NCBI GenBank assembly: GCA_024180945.1
Contig: JAKSGN010000041.1
Coordinates: 744,001-808,000, forward strand
DNA: 64,000 nt
Direction: 5' to 3'
Source of the DNA: Macrophomina tecta
Lineage: Eukaryota > Ascomycota > Dothideomycetes > Botryosphaeriales > Botryosphaeriaceae
Shown: positions 11,762-20,847 of the stretch, one piece after another
How positions within the stretch are numbered: the first letter of the stretch is position 1
Layout of the letters: each line of letters starts with the position of its first letter
Made by a program: the position numbers and the translations under genes
Notes under the pieces: generated by a model
Told to the model about the DNA's origin: nothing
Database searches by the model: none
What the model saw: the letters and a program-made list of their open reading frames with translations, nothing else

Positions 11762-11888
11762 AGCTGAATGGCGCAGCGGAAGCGGTAAGCAGTTCCCAAT
11801 CCGACAAGCAGTTGAATAACTCACTAACAATTAATACAGCGCCGGGCTCATAACCCGGAGGACAGTGGATCGAAACCACTTTCAGCTA
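11762..11888 (+). tRNA. Initiator tRNA-Met (CAT) interrupted by a 55-nt GT-AG intron in the D-arm
   Basis: Removing 11785-11839 leaves a 72-nt perfect cloverleaf. Acceptor 5' AGCTGAA (11762-11768) pairs fully with TTCAGCT (11881-11887); the D stem GCGC (11771-11774) pairs with GCG+C across the junction; anticodon stem CCGGG/CCCGG flanks loop CTCATAA with anticodon CAT at 11849-11851; T arm AGTGG-ATCGAAA-CCACT; discriminator A at 11888. Eukaryotic initiator hallmarks are present: A1:U72, three consecutive G:C pairs next to the anticodon loop (GGG/CCC), and A54 in the AUCGAAA T loop instead of TTCG. A box (11769-11782) and B box GGATCGAAACC (11867-11877) are intact, and a T-run terminator follows at 11891-11898. 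The intervening sequence starts GTAAGC, has ACTAAC at 11823-11828 and ends ACAG, as in the mRNA introns of this window. It lies between nucleotides 24 and 25, not at the canonical 37/38 site. Confidence 0.92.
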
Positions 11889-13494
11889 TGAAAGTTATTT
11901 TTTTGCATTTTTTTTCCTTTTCGGCACTGTGCGTTCGATTCGAGATCCGCGCACATCGCTTGTCACTTCTTTTTTTTTTTTCCTTTTCGTCGACATTCTT
12001 CACCCGCAAGAGAACCATACCCCTTAAAACAGGGTCAAAATGGACATATATCAACACCAAGCATTGTTTCCTCAGTGCTGCAATACCAAAAGGCGTGGCA
12101 GACCTATCTCAGTTCGAACGCTTCCATCTTTCTCGTAGAAGCAGCTCATTTCTAAATAAAGCAACCGGCGCGAGAACGAGTAAACGTCACAGACGCAGGA
12201 TTTCTCGCAGCGCGCGCGAAACGGCTGACATCATTGCGCAGATCCGCATGGCGCCTTCAACAAATTCCTTTGCACGGCCTCTTTCACTCACCCCATAACT
12301 CGCGTACCAAGAGCTAGGCGGCAGCGATAAGACCGCAGACAAATCTTAATTACGAAGAAATGAGATATACACGCAGCCGAGGTCCATAGAAGGTTCCTGC
12401 GAATTAAGGCCGAGAGGGCCGGCGTTTGTTTTTAACGCCGAGGTCGTGTTGATGGTTGTACACGAAGGCAATTGGCGGTCACGCAGGAGAGCCATGATGT
12501 TGCGTACGAGAAGTGAGAGACAGGATGTGCTGGTAAGAACGGCCGGCTTTAGAGTGAATCGTTAAAGGACGTGTGCCCCAGTAGGGCTCGTCCTATTGGT
12601 GTGTGATCGAGCAGCGGAGAATCTAAAGACCACATCGGTCGACAAGGCTTCAACAGGCCGGGCACTTGCACGATCGTCAGCACGAACGCATGGCGTCAAA
12701 AGAAATGGGGAGCGAAAAGCCACGTCGAGATAACTGCTCCAACTATCCTGGTCAGAGCAAGAGGCTGCATTACTAGCGAGTCAATCTCGTAATAGGAGTG
12801 GCACATCACGCAGAGAACACCGAGAGCATATCATTCAAGGTGCCTTTCCATAAGTTTTTATTTTCACAGTGTGTGGTAGCTGATTTGCATCTATGCGGCG
12901 GTCGATTAGTGCATGAATGCGCCTTAATCCGTGCAAGGGCGTACCGAAAAGCTTTCATCCCGTTTTTCAAGACCACAACCCAAATCCATCTGTCAAACCC
13001 GGCTGCCAGCAAGCCCAAGACAAGCGGCGCCAGGGGTTGTACATGGGAATGAGCGCAGAGCAGAAGAACCGGAAGAAGCGTTGGCCATACCCAGGCCAGA
13101 AAAGCCACCATACATAATCACACCCAACAAAAGCCAAAGTTGGGGGAAAAGAATAAAGAACCAGAGACGAACCCGCAACCCTCGCAGGCGATCACCACCG
13201 CCTCTCTCCTCCCAAAATCGCTGATTGAACTGCCCATTCTAAGTCATTTCGTGTTTTCGCAGTTCGTACGCTCGCTCTCTGGCGTTGTGTGAATAACCGG
13301 AGAAATTCCTCTCAAGCAGATAGCCAGCAAGCAATAATAAGCAGAGAATACGCCCAGTTATCCCACCCAAGGAAATACAAGCACTAATACCATCATTGGC
13401 AAATGGCCGATGTTGGTGAGCGACGGAAAGCACCATGTAAACGCCCGGCCCCCGGTCCAGAATTGTTCCTCTGCTCCTTGAGTTTAGATGCATG

Positions 13495-13533
<39 letters not shown>

Positions 13534-14114
13534 GCAAGAGGGAAAAAGCAAATAAAAGCACGCTCAAAAGCGGGTATAGCAAAATTTGAACATGGTGAAC
13601 GAATATCAGTCTGAGACCCCGTCAATGCATGATCAGTACTCGGGGGTTTTTGTTGACCTGAACGTAGGCGGAGCGGCTGGTGCGTGAATCGAATTCGTAA
13701 ACACCATTGCGGTCGTCAACGGGAAGCGAAGCCCAATGAGGTTGCACCGGAGTTGCTGCGGTCGAGAAGTGGGTGATCATTAAGCCCCTGGCCATTCGAC
13801 GAGTCACCATCCGACTTCCTGGTTGGATACGGGAGCCCGCCTAGTGACGGACTCCGACCATTCCGACGTTGTGTCGGCGCTCGTCAAATCCGAGAGGACT
13901 GCCGGCAGCAAAGTCCTGTTGAGCGTAGAATGGTCAGTCGTCTGTTGGGTATCGATGTGGAAAGTGTCGGAGAAGGTATCGACAAAGAGACGTCGCGTGT
14001 GGCAAACGAGAAGTCTTGCCAGCCATCAGGACATGCATGTACGAGGTTGTTAGACCAAGTACGTCCAGGTGGCTGCCTCAACTGCGCATGGCATATGACA
14101 AGGAACAAAGCACC
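11889..14114. other. Gene-poor region between the tRNA and MED19
   Basis: Begins with the pol III T-run terminator and further T tracts to about 11980. No gene is recognisable. An ATG-started 101-codon minus-strand frame at 13111-12806 begins with a hydrophobic stretch (MVAFLAWVWPTLLPVLLLC) but overlaps another frame with equally protein-like composition, so I do not call it. A GT microsatellite lies at 13492-13534. The right end holds the MED19 3' region. Confidence 0.5.
13492..13534. repeat. (TG)n microsatellite
   Basis: About 20 TG dinucleotide units with two C interruptions, from ATGTGTGTGCGTG to GTGTGCGTGTGC. Simple sequence outside any gene. Confidence 0.95.
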
Positions 14115-15394
14115 TCATACCTTCCTGCGCTTCTTCTTGGCGCCGGCGCCCCTTCCGTTGTCCTCACCGCCAGTCGACTCGCCGATTCCGTCATCATCAC
14201 CATATCCCTCTCCGTAGCCCTTGAAGCTCGAATCCAAGTAGCTGCGCTTCTTTCCCGCACGATCAGGGCGTATAGCGGACTTGGGGCCATTGGCCGGCCG
14301 CATCGCTGGGGAAGACGTTGCCGAGTTTCGACCCTGCATGACTTGGCCGCCCTGTTTGAGCTTCTTCGCTGCACCATCAAGCGAAGATTCGGCAGTCCGC
14401 TTCGTCGAAAGTCCGTCGTCAGTACCGATCCTAGTCTTCCACTTGCCATCCTCTTCCTTGGAGAGCTTGCCCGGGTTCATCTTCAGTGCACCTCCGTTCA
14501 GCTTGGCGAGAATGCGTTGTTGCGCGTTCTCCAACTCGTTGCCTCGAACACGCTGCAGATAGTACTCTTCATCGGGGAACGCCAGCAGGTTCTGCAACTG
14601 GCCGGGGGTGGCCTCCGGCCTGCTCTTGCCGCCGGAGATCTTGAAGTCTTTGACGTGACTCTCGTACGACTTGCGCAACTTGTTGATCTTCTCACCCGTC
14701 TTAGGGTCGAATCGAGCGACGCTCTGAGTAATGCGTTGAAGGCCGTACAGCGCTACCAAGTCCTGCGAAACGTGGGGTCGCGACATTTGGTACGCTATTT
14801 GCAGGCCAGTGTTAACAAAAGCTACAAGGCAAAGCATAACACGTGCACGAGTTCGGGGAGCTTACGAGTCTCGCTGAGCTTGTAGAAGGGACCAGAGCCG
14901 GACTGCAGCCGGGAATCTGGGCCAACTGCGCTCGCGGATGAGCCCGTGCCTGTCCGGTCGTGACCTGTGCGTCTGTGGTCGCCGTCGTTACCCATCTCTA
15001 CATCGCGCGTCGCGGATTTGGCGACGCCTTCCATAGCATCGTCAGCCATACGCGCGTCGGCCTCGTCACTCTTGAAGGCAAATGACACGGTGCCGGCGCT
15101 GCTGGCGGGAGTCGGGAAGGAGTTGGTGTTGGGCTGCTGCGAGGCCTGCGACATGTTGGCCGACGAAGGCGGTGTCACGGCCTGCCCTGAGGCCGAGGAG
15201 AGCGAGGCAGTGGAGGCATGGGAGTGGGTCGGCGCGGTGGAAGACATGTACGGTGGCGAGGTCGGGGTGTCGGGTTGCTGATGAAGGGTCGTCTTAGCGG
15301 GTTCGGCCGTCTTGGCAGCGAGGTGGTATGGAGGAGAGGCGGGCGAAAAGGATCCTGTCTGTCGCTGGCGTTTCTGCGGCGGGTCGACCGACAT
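14115..15394 (-). CDS. MED19: Mediator complex subunit 19 (Rox3)
   Basis: Two exons on the minus strand: 15394-14866 and 14794-14115, with a 71-nt intron; 402 residues. The N-terminal third is low-complexity Ser/Thr/Pro. The conserved core is split by the intron: SGSGPFYKLSET ends exon 1, and exon 2 begins YQMSRPHVSQDLVALYGL, then ARFDPKTGEKINKLRKSYES, which is the Rox3/Med19 signature. A Lys/Arg-rich tail ends in AKKKRRKV. Med19 belongs to the Mediator head/middle interface and bridges activators to RNA polymerase II. I start at ATG 15394 (MSVDPPQKRQ); the frame is open for a few codons further upstream but without an ATG. The gene is divergent to RAD10. Confidence 0.92.
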
Positions 15395-16049
15395 GTGAGC
15401 GGGCGGCGCGGGGGGTCGCAAGACGGCGGCGGCGGCGGTGATGGCGGAGGGCGGGCGCGGTCGGCAGCGCGGGTGAGAGCGAGCAACGACGGTGAGGAAG
15501 GGCGGCTCGCCGCAGCGTCACGGCGGATGGGGCTGCGACACCTAATTCATCGGCTTCCGGAGCGTTGCGTCGGTCGGCAGCACAGGCGGGCGCGGGATGC
15601 GAGGCTGGCGGGAGCGGACAGGGCCGTGGTGTTGCGCGTCGCTGAGGGGGGCGGGTTGGCGATGCCGGGGTGTTGGAGAGGACGAGCAGCGATGAAGGCG
15701 ACGGCGCCTCGTTGTTCGGGCGCAGCCAGGGCCAGACACCGCCAAGCAAAACGTGACTAAGCCCTTGACCGGCAGCGCTCGTCGCGGGCGCCAGCCGCCC
15801 TGCCCGCCCGCGCTGCTGCCGCTGCCGCTCGGCAAACACGTCCATCCAGCGCAAACATCACACTGGCACACGCCCATCTGCCGCCGGGCCCCAGGACCGC
15901 CCCTCCAGCGCTGCTGCAGCTCCTCCTCCGGCCCAGATGCGCGCTGCGGCAGGCGATTCCCTTTCCGGACCGCGCAATCTTCTCCCTGCGCAGATTAGGC
16001 AGCGGACGCTCGGCAAATCGAACATCGTCAAACACCACTCTGATCCGTG
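15395..16049. promoter_or_regulatory. Divergent promoter region, MED19 / RAD10
   Basis: 655 bp between start codons that face away from each other. The part near MED19 is extremely GC-rich with GGC/GGA tracts, and long open frames on both strands here reflect composition and not genes. Promoter role is inferred from position. Confidence 0.5.
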
Positions 16050-17159
16050 ATGGCCGATCCTACCGTGCAGCGGCCCAAGGTCCAGCAGCCAAAGCCCGTG
16101 GCTCTGCCTGCCCGCAGCGGTCCCGCTTCTATTCTGGTCTCGCCGCGCCAGAAGGGCAATCCCATTCTCAACAGCGTCCGCAACGTGCCCTGGGAATACT
16201 CGGACATCCCCGCCGACTACGTGCTCGGCGCCACCACGTGCGCCCTCTTCCTGTCGCTCAAGTACCACCGCCTGCACCCCGAGTACATCTACTCGCGCAT
16301 CCGCGCCCTGGCCGGCAAGTACAATCTTCGCATCCTGCTCACCATGGTCGACATCGACAACCACGAGGAAGCCCTGAAAGAGCTGTCCAAAACTTCTCTC
16401 ATCAACAACGTCACCCTGATCCTCTGCTGGAGCGCCCAGGAGGCCGGCCGCTACCTCGAGCTCTTCAAGACATACGAGCACGCCGCCCCGACCAGCATCC
16501 GTGCTCCCCAGGCCTCCAACTACTCGGAGAAGATGGTCGAGTTCATCACCACGCCGCGCAGCATCAACAAGACCGACGCCGTCAGCCTTGTCTCCAACTT
16601 CGGCAGCCTGCGCACTGCCATCAATGCTCAACCCGAGGAAGTCGCGCTGGTGGCCGGCTGGGGCGAGAAGAAGGTCAAGAAGTGGTGCAGCACTGTCCGC
16701 GAGCCCTTCCGCATCACCAAGGCCGCAAAGCGGGGTGGCATGACGCGCGAGGAGAGCGATGCCTTCCCGTCGACCTTCTCCCGCCAATTGACGAGGCCGG
16801 CGCAAGATTCCCCAGATCCGCGCGTTGCGGCGCGGCTGGGCGTGGGTGCGCCCGTGCCTGTAGATCAGGATCTTCCCGCCCTGGCCCCGGGCAGGAACCA
16901 GGACGCTGAGGAAAGACCATCTACACGGATCACCGAGGACCTGCCGCTTGCGGACCCTGGCGATGACGAGGAGGAGGCTTTGCGAGAGCTGGAGCTGGCT
17001 GAAGCAGTCAAATCAAGCAAGAAGCCGGCCGAACCGGCAAACGCATGCACAGACAAGCCCTCCGATACCGCAAGCACACTGAACAAGCGGAAGGCGCAAG
17101 ATGAGCCACTTAGCGAGGGCATACAAGCGGCACTGGCCAGGTTCAGACAGGGAAGCTGA
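16050..17159 (+). CDS. RAD10: DNA repair protein Rad10/ERCC1 (swi10), XPF partner
   Basis: Single exon of 369 residues from ATG 16050 (MADPTVQRPKVQQPKP). The ERCC1/Rad10 central domain starts near residue 30 (SILVSPRQKGNPILNSVRNV, PWEYSDIPADYVLG) and continues with YHRLHPEYIYSRIRALAGKY, LRILLTMVDIDNHEEAL and LILCWSAQEAGRYLELFKTY. A helix-hairpin-helix region follows (VSLVSNFGSLRTAINA, VAGWGEKKVKKW). Rad10 is the non-catalytic partner of Rad1/XPF in the structure-specific nuclease of nucleotide excision repair and single-strand annealing. After the HhH region there is an acidic, low-complexity tail of about 130 residues not found in short family members. The absence of introns is notable next to its intron-containing neighbours. 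Confidence 0.95.
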   Translation: MADPTVQRPKVQQPKPVALPARSGPASILVSPRQKGNPILNSVRNVPWEYSDIPADYVLGATTCALFLSLKYHRLHPEYIYSRIRALAGKYNLRILLTMVDIDNHEEALKELSKTSLINNVTLILCWSAQEAGRYLELFKTYEHAAPTSIRAPQASNYSEKMVEFITTPRSINKTDAVSLVSNFGSLRTAINAQPEEVALVAGWGEKKVKKWCSTVREPFRITKAAKRGGMTREESDAFPSTFSRQLTRPAQDSPDPRVAARLGVGAPVPVDQDLPALAPGRNQDAEERPSTRITEDLPLADPGDDEEEALRELELAEAVKSSKKPAEPANACTDKPSDTASTLNKRKAQDEPLSEGIQAALARFRQGS

Positions 17160-17346
17160 GGCTCGTTCCCTGCTACTTCACATCCACAAGCAACCCACAG
17201 CTTCACAAGACACCAGCCACACAGAGACCTCGTAGCTGAGCCTCTACATCCTTGTTCGAAACTGGAGCAGTGACCACACACTTCCACGCACCAGGCATAC
17301 CCAGGCAGTTCATCATTTACCCCACCCCAAACACACCTACCCTCCG
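17160..17346. other. Convergent 3' ends of RAD10 and the Zn2Cys6 gene
   Basis: Only 187 bp separate the stop codons of two genes pointing at each other, so the 3' untranslated regions probably overlap. I see no other feature. Confidence 0.6.
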
Positions 17347-19049
17347 TCATATATCCAGTAGTTTCATCCTCAACGTAACGTGCTCCACATTCTGCACGCA
17401 CAACCTGATCCGCCCCAGCTCTCCCATCCCCTCTATCCCCCCACCTATCGCGCTCTTCTTAATCTCACACATCGCCGGATCATCATGCCACTTGTTCTGC
17501 CTCCTCACAAACGCCGCTAACGTCCCGTACACCGTGCCCTCTGCGCCGCCCGCTTCAGCCTCCGTCGCGTCCCCGATGATCTGGCCCTTCACGACCTTCC
17601 GCGCCAGCTCGCGCCACTCGCTGCCGGTCAAGTCCATGCCGAAGCGCACCGGGCAGTCGTGCGTGCCCGAGTGCATGTGTGCGGGTGCGCTGGCATCGGC
17701 GAGGACGAAGGGCTTCTTGATGCCGGCAGCCTCGACGCGCTGCGCCTCGGCGTCGATGGTGGTGAGGAGCTTGTGGATGCTGTCTATGAGGGTCATGAGG
17801 AGGGATATGAGCAAGTGGATGTTCTGCGAGGCTGTGGCGAAGGAGAGCGGGCAGTGCGGGCAGTTGAGGACGGCGGTGGCGGTGGCGAGGGCAGCGCGCA
17901 AGGATGGGAGGATGAATGGGAAGTCGTGTGAGGAGAGGGAGTGGAGCGAGGAGAGCGTGAGGTAGATGTTGGAGAGGCAGGCGCAGGGGAGACCGGCGGG
18001 CCGGGACAGCAAGGGGTGCTGTGAGATGGATTGATCGTGCGTCGCTGGTTGTGTGTCTGGTCGGAGTATGAGAGCTTGGACAGTAGGAAGCAAAAGATTT
18101 ATTGCGGAGCGCTTACCATGTGATGATGTGCTCCCTGTGCTATGTGCTTGGTGTGGCGCTACAACACCACCATCACCATCGCCACTCCGCTCCATGGCTC
18201 CAATCAACGCCCCAGCCAACAGCGGATCCAAACTGAAGCTCGGATCCAACTCAAACACATCCAACCCATTCAATCCTGCCCCATTAACCCCGGCATCCCG
18301 AAACTCAAACCCTTCAAACCCGCTATACCCCAATCCTTCCATCCCATCCTGCCCCATACCTCCCTCCCCACCACTCCAGTTCCCTCCATGCAAACTGTAG
18401 GGCGGCGAAATAACAACGGCTCCATTCCCGCTCTCACCCGACACAAGAACAGCAGCATCATTCGAGAAGCCCGCTTCCACATCTTCTTCTTCTCCGCCGG
18501 CTCTCCGCCTCTTGCGCGGGCGGCCCATCTGCTTCTGCAGCGAGTAGACGCAGGGCAGCAGGCTCTCGCGCGCACAGCGGTCGCAGGCCGGACGGTGGCC
18601 GGAGCATTTGAGTTTGCGGGTGCCTTTTTCGTTCGTTTCGTTGTCCTGTTAGCCAGGCGAGATGCGAGGGGGACGGCGGGTGGCGTGCGCAGAGCGCGGT
18701 GGAGCAATGCTCTAGAAACGGGGATGTGGAAAGAAGAACGCGGCGGCACACCGGGCAAAGATGATGATGGCGTCGACTGATGCGTGTGGCATTGTCTTTT
18801 TTTGCGCATTGGGGCTCCTTTCATGACGGAGTCCTGGCGACGTTTTCCCATCGCTCTTGAGCGTGGAGCAAATGTGCAGAAGAGATGCCGGGGTGCGGTC
18901 TCATGGCCGCATCGACCAATAATGAAAGCTTGCTACTTACGGCACTCGTCACAGGCCGCGTGCCTCTTCGGCTCCGGCGCTAGCGACGACGGCGGCGTCT
19001 GCTGCTGCGTCTGCGCAGGAGCAGCACCGTGCTGGGCACCGTGCTCCAT
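17347..19049 (-). CDS. Zn2Cys6 fungal transcription factor, AflR-like C-terminal region
   Basis: Exons on the minus strand: 19049-18941, 18623-18117 and 18056-17347, about 441 residues. The first junction joins CDEC to RTRKLKCSGHRPACDRC, creating a complete binuclear cluster with spacing C-x2-C-x6-C-x6-C-x2-C-x7-C, followed by a basic linker (QMGRPRKRRR). Intron 1 is long (317 nt) and lies inside the zinc cluster. Intron 2 (60 nt, GTAAGC to CAG) has no in-frame stop, so its retention would add 20 residues. The C-terminal half has a helical region with CPHCPLSFATASQNIHLLIS and DSIHKLLTTIDAEAQR, resembling AflR-type regulators. Family members bind CGG half-sites and often control local metabolic genes, but I see no biosynthetic cluster nearby and the target is unknown. 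Confidence 0.85.
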
Positions 19050-20622
19050 GACTCCCTCTGTCGCGTCTCGCGAGTCAGCAGGGAATCTGGGCCTCGGCTG
19101 TCCGGCGCGAGAAATAGTCGATATGTCTCTGTCCGATCGGGAGAAGCAGGGCTCCTGACTAGAGGTCCGGGGGCCTGAGGACGCAGTGGTGGTTCTGAGT
19201 CAGATCATTCGCGGATGAGGGTGTACTAAAAAGCAGGCAACAGCAGCTGGAGGCCACGGCGCCAGAGAGGTGGCGGCAAAGAAGTCAGGCTACGAGGAAG
19301 TCGATGGGCAAGGGAGATGCAAGTTAAGTAAGATAAAGAACGGAGGAAGAAGAGGGTGGCGAGGTAGGATCGGTCAGACGTTCAAAAAGAGGCGTGAGGA
19401 CGAGGGGTTCGTCTGACGTGCAGGGGCGCAAGTCTCGGCAAGGCTAGCTACTCCCACGCCGCAGAACGGACGCCTCCCAACGCCGAAGGATTGCGTCCAA
19501 GAAGTGTGCAACAACGGCGGAGAGTGTGACTCCGGTGAGTATGGGCTCAGTAAGCGTGACAGATCGTCATCGGGTAAGCAATTGCTTCGCAATTGTGGTT
19601 AACAACGGTTGTTGTTGTTGTGTCGCTGGCGGGATTTGTGGGGTCGACAGACGCCTGGGCGCCTCAGGCTGAGGATTGGGAAAAAGTTGGAATTCCTGCA
19701 CGATGCTGCAGCGCGCCAGAGCTGTCGATGTTCCGAAAGCTGGGAGCAGACCCAGAATGCGGGAGATTCATCAAAGATACACGCAAAACCTAACCTGAAG
19801 TATCTCGAACCGGGCGGTGGGTAGGTTCTTGGGGGGTGTTTGGGGGTGGGGAGAAAGGCTAACCGCGAAAGGATATTTCTGGTGGACGCCGTGGAATAAC
19901 AAGCTTAGAAGAGAGTGTGTGGCGACAGGGTCGTATATAGCGGGGGTCCTAAGCTGATGAGCCACAAGCGACAGTGTTTCCCTTTTCGGTGCTCTAAGCT
20001 AGCGAATCGGCGCGGATCGTCAAGTGGGGCGCATCCATGCTGGCACCCACCGAACCATAGCAACGTCGATCCTAAAGATAGGCAGGAGGAAGCACCCATC
20101 AACGGCCAGATATAAGGGTGGCATTGGTAGCAGGACTGTCATTTCATCTCCGCTGCGCTGCGATGCTATGGGAATAGTGTTGAAAGATATTCACGTTTGG
20201 TTGAACACTCCAGCGGCCTATGTAGGTAATATCAACGAGGGACGAAATATATCAGCAACTCTCGATTATTTGGAAGCCCGTTAAGCAAAACAAAAACGCG
20301 ACCCGGCTCGTCAACGTGAGAGAAATAGCCCAGCATTCCGCAATAAGAAGCCAAAATGCATGAGCCATGACCTACAGCACCCAACCTCCCGTCATCAAGT
20401 TCATCAAGGCGTAGTCCCAATTACCGCTTCCAGAACCCAAAAAGAAGAAGCAAGGAAAGCAACCACAAGTCCGTCCTCTTCAGAAACTCCCGCTTGATGC
20501 TCAAGTCTCTCGAAGAGCCGCAATACAAGAAGAAATTCAGGCACGAGGCCCGCTCGAGCCAACCCATGAACCAACGCCGCAGACCCTGACCAACTTGCCT
20601 CAACGATCATCCCAACAACTCT
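19050..20622. other. Gene-free region upstream of the Zn2Cys6 gene
   Basis: About 1.6 kb with only short open frames. The left part should hold the promoter and 5' leader of the Zn2Cys6 gene, the right end the 3' region of the small Cys-rich gene. I see no RNA gene or repeat. Confidence 0.5.
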
Positions 20623-20847
20623 TCAGCGTCCTCCAGCAGCGGCAGCAGCCTTGGCTTTCCGGGCGTTGATAATGGCCTCGGAGTCTCCGTTGAGATTGCA
20701 GTGACCGCAGACCTGGTCCATCTTGAGCGTCTGCCAGATCTCGCCGCCGGAACAGGGCCTCTGCTTCAAGGCGGCCGGAGGACAGTAGGCGGCGAAGATG
20801 GTGTTGGTGTGGCCGCAGACGTGACTGTGGGCGTAATAGCGACACAT
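20623..20847 (-). CDS. Small Cys/His-rich protein, unknown function
   Basis: Single exon of 74 residues beginning MCRYYAHSHVCGHTNTIFAA and ending in an Ala/Lys-rich tail. It has six Cys and several His: C2, C11, the H9/H13 pair, C22, then PCSGGE, and VCGHCNLNG near residues 47-55. The C-x2-C and C-G-H groupings look like a metal-binding fold. I have the impression that short proteins of this type starting M-C-x-Y-Y-x-H recur in filamentous fungi, but I cannot name a family. No signal peptide or membrane segment is visible. It was called because of ATG, stop, codon usage and the Cys/His spacing. Confidence 0.6.
   Translation of the reverse strand: MCRYYAHSHVCGHTNTIFAAYCPPAALKQRPCSGGEIWQTLKMDQVCGHCNLNGDSEAIINARKAKAAAAAGGR

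Noticed and set aside
12806..13111. 101-codon minus-strand frame with hydrophobic N-terminus
   Set aside because: A second frame over the same bases is just as protein-like, so composition explains it. Kept as part of the non-coding region.
15858..16805. 315-codon minus-strand open frame across RAD10
   Set aside because: Antisense to RAD10 with no motif; composition effect.
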